DNA of 64,000 nt from Desulfosporosinus sp. (GTDB lineage: Bacteria; Bacillota; Desulfitobacteriia; Desulfitobacteriales; Desulfitobacteriaceae): NCBI GenBank assembly GCA_031292095.1, contig JARLHU010000049.1:17859-81858 (forward strand). The letters are read 5' to 3'. The notes under the pieces are model-generated. The model ran no database searches and was not told where the DNA came from. It was given only the letters and a program-made list of their open reading frames with translations. Both the position numbers and the translations under genes were made by a program. Shown in pieces: positions 54,401 to 61,668 of this stretch. The first letter of the stretch is position 1, and each line of letters opens with the position of its first letter.

Positions 54401-54648
54401 GCTCCAGGATAGTCAGTGAAGGCCGGGCAACTGCAGCGGTATGAGCGCACGGCGCTATCCCTTTCAAAAACAATCTGCACGGCATATCGCAATCCTCCCA
54501 CTACTGAAGCGTTAACCAAACCTTTATCGGGAGCGAAGATGAAATTGCTGACCCTACCCGCCAAGTAATAGGAAATGCCCTTCCTATAAACACGGTCATT
54601 ATCGGCAAGGTCGAGAATTTGCTTCTCAGAAATGTTAAAGCGAGGCAT
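51403..54648 (-). CDS. SWIM zinc-finger SNF2 helicase
   Basis: This 1081-aa protein carries an N-terminal SWIM finger (RCSCPAFTDYPGACQHVIAV, residues ~70-90), a long middle region, and a C-terminal Swi2/Snf2 ATPase (from about 610). The ATPase has LADDMGLGKTVQ, DEAQHTKN, GTPIENSLSELW, and the motif VI region DRAHRIGQ. Such proteins are common in Clostridia; a role in DNA repair or transcription-linked remodelling is assumed, not shown. It is a single gene with the SD AAAGGAG. Confidence 0.92.
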   Translation of the reverse strand: MPRFNISEKQILDLADNDRVYRKGISYYLAGRVSNFIFAPDKGLVNASVVGGLRYAVQIVFERDSAVRSYRCSCPAFTDYPGACQHVIAVLKTAQQKLPDAWRDPVVQNRVVEDLLEVFANHRLEIPQEELNLVVELQIMSGHRLSAHLYLKLGLQRLYVVKDIGKFLTSLKTGRSLEFGKQFTLEPTRQAFKEEDRAVISMLQEMFEQYTALMDMQGPYYSTTLLSQKFLPLTGYYLTKFLDALGDKVFLWGIGSVPLKPSSIIRHEVPMGFSLQAQGQDLTFALETDEVPVQLTLDGSYYSYRQNIYQASPTQKELLPPLLKALHKGSLTNIVIPAAQKEFFASEALPLIGKLGQVSIDPSLEDKFNQESLQAKIYFDRASDLGITARLEFCYGDTVLNPFASSREASNASVISDVILIRSIDQERKILAILEQADFIVSKGKIQLEDDDKIFEFTVNWLPQLRDLAELYYSDQFKLKIRTSTTFTGQVRLDETLDILEISFQYTDIEQDELADIFHSLHLKKKYHRLRDGSFLDLNQPELTSVAQLLDNLDLGADDLNKKLVNLPKYRAMYIDSFLRQADLPGVHRNRAFKQLVQSILEPQDAEFEIPPELQNVLRDYQKTGFKWLKTLASFGLGGILADDMGLGKTVQVLSFILSEKSTTPGTALVIAPTSLIYNWQEEAKKFTPTLQVLVVEGTPQERQGQLTGIEGQWDLVVTSYPILRRDIDKFAQFEFSYCFLDEAQHTKNPQTLNARSVQQIKAKGYFALTGTPIENSLSELWSLFNFIMPGYLLSHQEFRKKYEIPIIKGEDSNSLAELSRHANPFILRRLKKDVLKELPDKIETQLNAPLTEEQKILYLAYLQEAKGQIAQEIAAVGFNKSHMKILAALTRLRQICCHPAMFLENYTGESGKMLLLQEILTDALDSGHRILIFSQFTTMLDIIQAYLSSEGIEHFYLSGSTKAAERLKMANAFNQGSGQVFLISLKAGGTGLNLTGADMVIHYDPWWNPAVEDQATDRAHRIGQKNAVQVIKLISQGTVEEKINILQTRKKMLIDSVIQPGETMLSKLTEKELRELFDLT

Positions 54649-55072
54649 GAAAATACTCCTTTTAGCGGCACTATTCTATAAAGTAGTTCAAGGATATCTA
54701 GATAAGAATATCTATAAAGAATATCTATTAAGAATATCACAGATGACGGTCTTTAGTCCATTTTGAACGGTATGAAGACATGAAAAATCAGAAAGTATAA
54801 GTTTTTAAGGTCCTGAATAGTAATCCATGGGATTGTGGTATGGTCAATTCATGAGTTTACCCTATCTGATGCACCCTTTGAGTGTATTCAGTGTAAATGG
54901 TAACATATCACGTTTTTGTGAAGCTTCTTAACCATAGCGGACCGTTATTATAGCCTGAAAAAATCAGTAGACATAGACTGAAAAGAGTAGTAGAATTCAC
55001 TATGTTCTTATCAGAGGAAGAGGAATCAGGAGTATTGGACATTAACATGGAGAAAGAAGGCGTCTATTTCCG
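54649..55072. other. Gene-free region between SNF2 gene and KimA-like gene
   Basis: There is no supported ORF. A short tandem array of about three TAAGAATATCTA-type units (12-13 bp) lies at 54703-54738, close to the SNF2 start. The rest must hold two divergent promoters. No riboswitch was recognised, in particular no c-di-AMP (ydaO) motif before the K+ transporter. Confidence 0.45.
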
Positions 55073-57025
55073 ATGGCAAACAATAATAGGCTATTCTCGC
55101 TAAAACTCCGCACTTTAATTTTTGGTCATCCTTTGGCGACACAAAATTCCGAGGAGTCAAAAGTTGGCGTTTTGGGAGGGGTCCCAGTTTTTGGTTCGGA
55201 CATAATTTCTTCTGAGGGATATGCACCAGACGAGATCTTGTATGTCCTTCTTCTGACGGGATCCTTGGGCTATGCGTATGTTTTGAAAGTTTCGTTGGCC
55301 ATCGTACTGCTGGTGATTAGTATTTTTCTTGTTTACCGTAAAGCAATTCAGAAATACCCTGAAGGTGGTGGGTCTTATACCATCGCCAAAGCTTATCTTG
55401 GTGAAAACTATGGTCTTATAGCAGGAGCAAGTTTAACACTCGACTATATTTTGACGGTTGCCGTCAGTGTTAGCTCCGCTATTGAGAACTTGACGGGGAT
55501 TATCCCGTGGTTAGCCCCTACCGAACATAAAGTAGTAGCGGACTGTTTGGTCATCCTGTTTATGGCATGGGTTAATTTGCGGGGCCTTAAAGAGTCAGCT
55601 CGATTATTTTCAGTGCCGGTCTACCTTTATATTTCGACCTTAGCGCTTTTGATCGGAACTGGCTTGGTGGAGATTTTGGCGCATGGCGGTATAATGCCTG
55701 AAGCTGTAGCTACAGGGCAACACATTGCAGTGTCCACAAGTGGGATGACCTTTTTTATCTTAGCGCGGGCCTTCGCAGGCGGTACAACGGCCTTAACCGG
55801 GTTTGAAGCGGTAAGTAATGGGGTTACGGCTTTCAAAAAACCCGCTCAGAAGGGCGCAATTCGCACCTTGTTAATTTTGGGTATTATCGTTTCGCTGGGG
55901 TTAATAGGACTGACATATTTAGCTGGTGCCTACCATCTTGTCCCCGCTGAAGGAAATACAGTTCTAAATCAGCTCGGCTTAATTGTCTTTGGCCCAACGA
56001 TTCCCTATTTTATTCTGATGGGAACCGCTGCGGCTATTCTGGTCATTGCCTCAAGTACACCTTATGCAGGGTTGCCGATTTTGTTGAGCTTAATGGCTCG
56101 GGACGGCTACGCGCCGAGGTATTTTAAGAACTTAGGGGATCGTTTGGTTTATAGCGCCGGGATTTGGACGTTGTTCATCGTTTCGAGCGTACTCATTATT
56201 GTGTTCCATGGAGATACCCATGCGATGCTTCCACTCTACGCCATTGGCGTGTTTATTTCCTTTTCTTTAACAGGCTTGGGTCTTGCCAAACATACTTTGC
56301 ATGAAAGAGGAGAAAAGTGGAAGTCCGATTTTGTTGTATTTTGCTTTGGAGGAGTCGTTTCTTTCCTAGTTTTACTGATCTTTATTATTACAAAGTTTAC
56401 CCAAGGGGCTTGGATCATTCTTGTCATTATGCCCTTGCTGGTAATAATGTTCCGCGGAATACGCAGTATTTATTCGAGTGAAATTCGGGACTTAGAGGTC
56501 ACTCCTGAAGCCATCGACGCTTTCCACAAGCATGTGACAAAAATAAAACGACGGAGAGCACATGTCGAACTAACGGATTACAAAAATAAAATTATTGTTC
56601 CAGTTTATGATCTAAACTTAATCGTTTTGGAAACCTTAACCTATGCCTATGCTTTAACCCCTCAAGTGACGGCAGTTCATGTTGCCTCTGATCCTAATCG
56701 CACGGCGAAGTTACTGAAGCACTGGGCGGAACATCACATAGAAATTCCTTTGGAGATTGTAGAGTCCCCTTATCGGGCCACAGTTCAGGATTTATTGAAA
56801 TATATTGATAAAGTAGAGAAAAAAGGAAATTTCGACACGATCACCGTAGCGATTGCCGAATATGTACCGGAAAAAATGTGGCAAAACATCCTTCACAATC
56901 AGACAGGGCAATTGATGAAGTTGATGTTACTTTTCCGCAAACGTATTTTGGTTACGAGTGTTCCTTATCATCCCGTACCGAGGGAAGTACCTGTGGTTAA
57001 TTTAGAAAAGACATCCAAATCATAA
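55073..57025 (+). CDS. kimA: KimA-like APC potassium transporter
   Basis: This 650-aa protein has about 12 helices and a C-terminal cytoplasmic domain (from about 470) as in KimA (YdaO). The N-terminal signature FGHPLATQNSEESKVGVLGG leads into SDIISSEGYAPDEILY. KimA imports K+ with H+ and is inhibited by c-di-AMP in Bacillus. The SD AGAAGG is 12 nt from the ATG. A clear terminator follows. Confidence 0.87.
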   Translation: MANNNRLFSLKLRTLIFGHPLATQNSEESKVGVLGGVPVFGSDIISSEGYAPDEILYVLLLTGSLGYAYVLKVSLAIVLLVISIFLVYRKAIQKYPEGGGSYTIAKAYLGENYGLIAGASLTLDYILTVAVSVSSAIENLTGIIPWLAPTEHKVVADCLVILFMAWVNLRGLKESARLFSVPVYLYISTLALLIGTGLVEILAHGGIMPEAVATGQHIAVSTSGMTFFILARAFAGGTTALTGFEAVSNGVTAFKKPAQKGAIRTLLILGIIVSLGLIGLTYLAGAYHLVPAEGNTVLNQLGLIVFGPTIPYFILMGTAAAILVIASSTPYAGLPILLSLMARDGYAPRYFKNLGDRLVYSAGIWTLFIVSSVLIIVFHGDTHAMLPLYAIGVFISFSLTGLGLAKHTLHERGEKWKSDFVVFCFGGVVSFLVLLIFIITKFTQGAWIILVIMPLLVIMFRGIRSIYSSEIRDLEVTPEAIDAFHKHVTKIKRRRAHVELTDYKNKIIVPVYDLNLIVLETLTYAYALTPQVTAVHVASDPNRTAKLLKHWAEHHIEIPLEIVESPYRATVQDLLKYIDKVEKKGNFDTITVAIAEYVPEKMWQNILHNQTGQLMKLMLLFRKRILVTSVPYHPVPREVPVVNLEKTSKS

Positions 57026-57041
57026 TTGTTAATTCAGTAAT

Positions 57042-57079
57042 AAAACACAAAAGTCGACATAAAACGGCTTTTGTGTTTT
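57042..57079 (+). terminator. Terminator after kimA-like gene
   Basis: A perfect 12-bp stem AAAACACAAAAG/CTTTTGTGTTTT is followed by ATTTG. Confidence 0.75.
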
Positions 57080-57261
57080 ATTTGATTAGCTTGTTACCTA
57101 GAACCAGCTTTATTATCACAAAACCAAAAGAAAGTTGTCTAAAACTAAGAATTTATGTCGACAATTCTCAGTCATGTAGAAACAGGAGGACATTGTGATA
57201 TGATGTAGTCAACTAATCAACTGGACAAGCTAGAATTCAAAGCTTTGGGAGGGGATGTTCC

Positions 57262-57843
57262 GTGCTTATTACCTGCGACAATAATATGCAAATGGGTTAT
57301 ATTTACTTAATGCCTAATGAAACGACTGCCGATTATACTCTCGAAAAAAGCGATATCGGACTTTATTATGATGTAACGAGCCTTAGCATACCCAGGATTA
57401 AATGGCTTAGCCTAGGTCAAAGCTTGAGTCAAATGCGTTTGTCGACTAAGACGTATAGAGAGGCAGTAGATAACGCTTTCCATTGTGAATACTGGAATGA
57501 TCTGGATAACGAAGGATACATGATAGGGATTGAACTGTATTTGACGGAAGAGCGACTGTTGCCCTTAGTTGCCCATCAAGCCTTTAAACTTTACGATATA
57601 CGTTGGCGTAACCAAGATTTTAGAGTGCTCACCTTGGATGCCTATCATGATGTTCTCAATAAGAACAATGTTATTTATCCCTTATCCACAGAAAAAGACG
57701 TTTTTGTAATAGTGGCCATTGATCCATCATCCAAGGTTGGTAAGATTATGGCCTTAATCTCCGCAAGAGATGACTTATATCCGATCGATTATTTACAGAA
57801 GCCACTGTTCATGTTAGCCAATTCAAGTCGCCGTTTAGGTTAA
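57262..57843 (+). CDS. Hypothetical protein (193 aa)
   Basis: A GTG start with the SD GGGAGGGG leads a soluble 193-aa protein. The first 40 residues (MGYIYLMPNETTADYTLEKS, GLYYDVTS) have a short-strand pattern somewhat like DUF2283 proteins, but the similarity is weak and the rest is unassigned. It is flanked by terminators and is therefore monocistronic. Confidence 0.65.
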   Translation: MLITCDNNMQMGYIYLMPNETTADYTLEKSDIGLYYDVTSLSIPRIKWLSLGQSLSQMRLSTKTYREAVDNAFHCEYWNDLDNEGYMIGIELYLTEERLLPLVAHQAFKLYDIRWRNQDFRVLTLDAYHDVLNKNNVIYPLSTEKDVFVIVAIDPSSKVGKIMALISARDDLYPIDYLQKPLFMLANSSRRLG

Positions 57844-57868
57844 AGATGAACACAGGAACACAGGTATA

Positions 57869-57900
57869 ATCGTAACGCTGCCCTAGGGCAGCGTTACGAT
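57869..57900 (+). terminator. Palindromic terminator after hypothetical gene
   Basis: A 32-bp perfect palindrome (ATCGTAACGCTGCCC, TA, and its complement) is followed by TGTACCTTGTT. Confidence 0.65.
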
Positions 57901-57964
57901 TGTACCTTGTTAATTTAGGCAACTAAATTCTAGCGAATTGAAGGAATTTGAGGAATTTTGCCGA

Positions 57965-59404
57965 ATGAAAGGTCATGGGGATGAAATAAAGAAGAGGGGT
58001 TTGGACAAAATTATGCTTACGGTGGAAAAAATCGGTGGAACGTCAATGTCCCAATTTCAGAATGTACTTAATGACATTATAGGCTTCCCAGGCTCAGAGG
58101 GTTTTCGTTATGGAAGGGTATTTGTTGTTTCAGCCTATGCAGGAATGACCAATATGCTTCTTGAAGATAAAAAGACAAAAGCTCCGGGTATCTATCAATG
58201 TTTTATTAAGGGTGACGATTACGGGTCCCACATGGAGCGCTTACTCGACAAGGCTCTACAGATCAATGAGTCGTTTATCAACATAGGGTTGGATGCGAAA
58301 GTATGTCGTGAATTTTTAGAAGAACGAGTTCAGCAAACGAAAGCTTATTTAAATAGCATGGAAGATATCGTAGCTTCTGGGTATATCGAGCGAGCTAGTA
58401 TTTTCTCTGCCGCGAGGGAGTTACTGGCATCTATCGGTGAGGCGCATTCTGCTTTTAACACTGTAAATATCCTGCGTAATAACGGCATACTCACTAATTT
58501 GGTTGATCTAACGGGTTTCCGTGATTCTAAGCAACTCTCGATTAGCGATCGTATCGAGAAATCCTTCAAGAACGTAAGGCTTCATGAAGAGATCATCGTT
58601 GCTACCGGCTATACCAAAGGGATTGAAGGAATCATGCGGGAATATGATCGAGGATACTCAGAAATAACGTTTTCGAAAATAGCGACCCATCTTCAAGCGG
58701 ACGAAGCAATTATCTACAAAGAATATCATTTATCCTCAGCAGATCCTAAAATCGTGGGAGTGGATAAAGCCATTGTAGTGGGTAGAACGAATTACGATGT
58801 CGCCGACCAACTGGCGGACATTGGTATGGAAGCAATTCACCCTAATGCCTCTAAACCTTTAGAGATTGCTGGGATAAATCTGCGTATTAAGAATACCTTT
58901 GAACCTAACCACCCGGGCACGGTGATTTCCAACAATTATATTGGTCCTCAAGCAAAGATTGAAATAATCGCCGGTGCAGATAAAATCGTAGTTTTGGAAA
59001 TTCATGATTCCTCCATGGTCGGGGAAGCGGGATTTGATCTGGAAATTATGAAGAAGTTTAAACAGTACCAGATTAGTTACATCATGAAAACTACCAATGC
59101 TAATAGTATATCTCTTGTCATCTGGGAAACTGATCTTGACGAGCTCTTGGTGTCAGAACTAGAGGCTAAATATCGAACGGTTACAGTTCAAGAGGCGGCG
59201 ATCGTTTGCGTGATTGGCTCCAACATCGCCATGCCAAGGATCTTAGTCAGAGCTGCCAATGCCTTGGCTAAAAATGATATCAACGTCAAATGTGTGTCTC
59301 AGTCTCTTCGTCAAGTGAACATGCAATTTGTTATTGATCGAGAAATGTATACCAAGGCGATCATATGTTTAAATGAGGATTTATGTTTAGGGGAAAGTCA
59401 TTAA
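57965..59404 (+). CDS. Aspartate kinase, Ask_Ect-like
   Basis: This enzyme phosphorylates L-aspartate. The kinase part has VEKIGGTSMSQF, VSAYAGMTNMLLE, GEAHSAFNTV, DRGYSEITFSKIA and KEYHLSSADP, followed by GRTNYDVADQLADIGMEAIH. These residues are closer to the ectoine-linked Ask_Ect group than to LysC or ThrA as I recall them. Two C-terminal ACT-like regions follow. The start is uncertain: ATG 57965 has GAGGA 10 nt upstream, ATG 58013 begins just before the conserved VEKIGG, and a TTG at 57938 is also open. No ectABC genes are nearby. Confidence 0.85.
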   Translation: MKGHGDEIKKRGLDKIMLTVEKIGGTSMSQFQNVLNDIIGFPGSEGFRYGRVFVVSAYAGMTNMLLEDKKTKAPGIYQCFIKGDDYGSHMERLLDKALQINESFINIGLDAKVCREFLEERVQQTKAYLNSMEDIVASGYIERASIFSAARELLASIGEAHSAFNTVNILRNNGILTNLVDLTGFRDSKQLSISDRIEKSFKNVRLHEEIIVATGYTKGIEGIMREYDRGYSEITFSKIATHLQADEAIIYKEYHLSSADPKIVGVDKAIVVGRTNYDVADQLADIGMEAIHPNASKPLEIAGINLRIKNTFEPNHPGTVISNNYIGPQAKIEIIAGADKIVVLEIHDSSMVGEAGFDLEIMKKFKQYQISYIMKTTNANSISLVIWETDLDELLVSELEAKYRTVTVQEAAIVCVIGSNIAMPRILVRAANALAKNDINVKCVSQSLRQVNMQFVIDREMYTKAIICLNEDLCLGESH

Positions 59405-59449
59405 TACCAATGAAAAGGTAGTGCAGCTTAGTTGAAATAGGAGGAAATC

Positions 59450-59908
59450 ATGTCAGTCGAGTCTGTAAAAGAATTTTTGAAGCAAAACAAAAAAGAGGTT
59501 GAGATCTTAACCTTCGACGATACGAGCACGGTTGCCAAAGCCGCAGAGTCTTTAGGCGTAACACCAGGAGAAATTGCTAAATCATTGTTGTTTAAACTCC
59601 AAGATAGCTTTGTAATGATTCTCATGGCAGGGGATAAGCGCCTGGACAATAGGAAGTTTAAAGATAACTTTAAGTCTAAGGCTAAAATGCCTGAAGCAAA
59701 TGAAGTAGCTGCGGTAACCGGGCATCCCGTGGGTGGGGTGTGTCCATTTGGATTAATCCAGCCAATACCCATCTATCTTGATTATTCTTTACAAGCACAC
59801 GAGCGCGTTTTTCCTGCCGCCGGTGCACCTAACTCTGCAATCAAGTTGAATGTTGAGGAATTAAAAGAGCTGACAGATGCGCAGTGGATCGACGTAACTC
59901 AATCCTAA
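59450..59908 (+). CDS. YbaK/EbsC-type aminoacyl-tRNA deacylase
   Basis: This 152-aa protein of the YbaK/ProX superfamily hydrolyses mischarged aminoacyl-tRNA in trans. Family blocks are TPGEIAKSLLFK, FVMILMAGDKRLDNRKFK, VTGHPVGGVCPFGL and FPAAGAPNSAIKL. The SD TAGGAGG is strong. It lies 45 nt after the aspartate kinase and is closed by a terminator. Confidence 0.92.
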   Translation: MSVESVKEFLKQNKKEVEILTFDDTSTVAKAAESLGVTPGEIAKSLLFKLQDSFVMILMAGDKRLDNRKFKDNFKSKAKMPEANEVAAVTGHPVGGVCPFGLIQPIPIYLDYSLQAHERVFPAAGAPNSAIKLNVEELKELTDAQWIDVTQS

Positions 59909-59915
59909 AATGACA

Positions 59916-59945
59916 AGAGAACCTAAATCCAGGTTCTCTTTTTTC
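59916..59945 (+). terminator. Intrinsic terminator after ybaK-like gene
   Basis: A perfect 9-bp stem AGAGAACCT/AGGTTCTCT with loop AAATCC is followed by seven T residues. Confidence 0.9.
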
Positions 59946-60654
59946 TCGTATGAGAACGGCTAAGACACATCCACCCCAATATTTCCATGTAGTACCATCC
60001 CCATTCGACTCAAGCCCGAGAAAGTTTCTTTGCTAAGAGAAGCACTCAATCGGAATTGCATGAATGAGCGCAACAGAGAACTGTCCCCAATTGCATGCCC
60101 AATTGCATGTAGCTGGCACCAAGGCTGGCTATCAGCGGTTGGCTAGAACTTACTGGGTGGGAATCGCTCCCACTATACAATGCGACCTATGCTTGCATGC
60201 AACTAAGAACCGTCCCCAGTTGCATATGAATGAATGCAACAGAGAACCGTCCCCAGTCGCGTTTAAGCGCAACGGAGAACCGTCCCCAATTGCACCCCTT
60301 GCGCCCTTCCTCCGTCGTTCCAATCTCCGTCGACCCCAGCCCAGAGGAAGTTTCTTAGCTTAGTGAAGCACTTTAGCGGAATTGCGTCAATGAGCGCAGA
60401 TGATAAAACGTGAAGAAACTCAATGGTTCACATGCAGAAAGCCCAGAGGTTTTGAGTTTTAGTTTTATTATCAAGCGAATAGCAATGTAGCGTGTGCGAA
60501 CGTGCTAAGAGACTTCCTCCTCCAATGCAGCGTGTGCGAACGTGCAGAGACACTTCCTCCAGCTTCCTCCCGACCGGTCTCCCTATTTGACCAAATCTCT
60601 TCAAACCATTAGTATTTAGAACATAGAAAGAAATACCGCTGAAAGGAAAAAACT
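59946..60654. repeat. REP-like repeat array, gene-free
   Basis: Four copies of GCAAC-AGAGAACCGTCCCC-AGTTGC-type units lie at 60071-60094, 60199-60223, 60236-60260 and 60269-60293. Each is bracketed by short complementary GCAAY/RTTGC words. A ~70-nt block near 60003-60071 is repeated at 60327-60396 (words AAGTTTCTT, GAAGCACT, CGGAATTGC, TGAGCGCA). A third direct repeat, AGCGTGTGCGAACGTGC, occurs at about 60489 and 60529. An ORF across 60064-60363 is only an artefact of these repeats. Confidence 0.8.
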
Positions 60655-61629
60655 ATGAACTCGGTTTCAAAGCCAAAAGAACATGGCCCCAGACACTATT
60701 TAACTAATAAATATTGGGTTATTGCTATCGCGCTGTTTTGCTCAGTATTATGGGGAAGCGCTTTTCCTGTTCTAAAAGTAAGTTATGCTGAGCTTGGCAT
60801 GGCGCCGGATGATCGATCTGCTATAATTGTCTTCGCCGGAATGCGATTTTTTTTGGCTTCATTACTTATTTTCGCCTTGATTATCGCAGGAATTAGACGG
60901 TCGCCAAAGGTTAAATGGAAAATACTTCCGCAGATCTTTCTACTGGGCTTGCTCCAAATCACTTTGCAGTACTTCTTTTTCTATAACGGTTTAGCCCATA
61001 CCTCTGGGATGAAAGGAGCCATTTTATCCTCGTCAAGTATCTTTTTTGTGGTCGTCTTGGCTCATTTTGTTTATGCAAATGACAATTTGGACCGGCGCAA
61101 GAGCATTGGCTTAATCGCAGGTTTCACGGGGATCGTCTTAATTAATTCTGGCCGACATTTTACGTTTGACTTCTCCTGGCAGGGCGAAGGATTTATGATT
61201 TTATCCGGTCTGGTGAGCGCTTTAGGAACAATTTTAGCAAAACGCCTTTCCAAAGAAGTGCATCCCTTTGTGCTGACAGGGTGGCAAATGCTTTTAGGAT
61301 CCCTGGTTCTGATCGCGGTCGGCTTGCCTGGCTTAAAACCTCATGCTCTGGTTTTTACGAACAAAGCCTTTTATCTCCTTTTATATTCCGCCTTTCTTTC
61401 GGCAACTGCTTTTTCCCTTTGGAATGCTATACTGAAACACAACAAGGCAGGAAAAATAACTGTTTATCAGTTTATGATCCCCGTTTCTGGAGCTATTTTG
61501 TCTGCTTTCTTCATTCCTAGCGAACATTTTTCACTAAATATGTTGATGGCTTTAGTTCTAGTAGCTCTAGGAGTGATCATCGTGAACTACCGGGCCAGAG
61601 GTCAGAGGTCAGAAGCCAGAGATCAGTAG
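60655..61629 (+). CDS. EamA/DMT-family transporter
   Basis: This 324-aa protein has ten membrane helices in two EamA repeats (FCSVLWGSAFPVLKVSYAEL; SALGTILAKRLSKEVHPFVL). It exports or imports small metabolites; the substrate is unknown. The SD AAAGGAAAA is good. The last ~11 codons (RARGQRSEARDQ) are encoded by a 7-bp tandem repeat that runs through the stop codon. Confidence 0.9.
   Translation: MNSVSKPKEHGPRHYLTNKYWVIAIALFCSVLWGSAFPVLKVSYAELGMAPDDRSAIIVFAGMRFFLASLLIFALIIAGIRRSPKVKWKILPQIFLLGLLQITLQYFFFYNGLAHTSGMKGAILSSSSIFFVVVLAHFVYANDNLDRRKSIGLIAGFTGIVLINSGRHFTFDFSWQGEGFMILSGLVSALGTILAKRLSKEVHPFVLTGWQMLLGSLVLIAVGLPGLKPHALVFTNKAFYLLLYSAFLSATAFSLWNAILKHNKAGKITVYQFMIPVSGAILSAFFIPSEHFSLNMLMALVLVALGVIIVNYRARGQRSEARDQ
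61594..61626 (+). repeat. Heptanucleotide repeat at 3' end of EamA gene
   Basis: Tandem 7-bp units GCCAGAG, GTCAGAG, GTCAGAA, GCCAGAG and ATCAG lie inside the coding frame. They belong to the same unit family as 17120-17154. Confidence 0.8.
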
Positions 61630-61668
61630 TTCAAGGTTCAAAATGAAAATTGAGATGGGAAGTATGAT

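Noticed and set aside
60064..60363. 99-codon ORF in the repeat region
   Set aside because: It is made entirely of REP-like units and direct repeats, has no SD and no protein-like composition.
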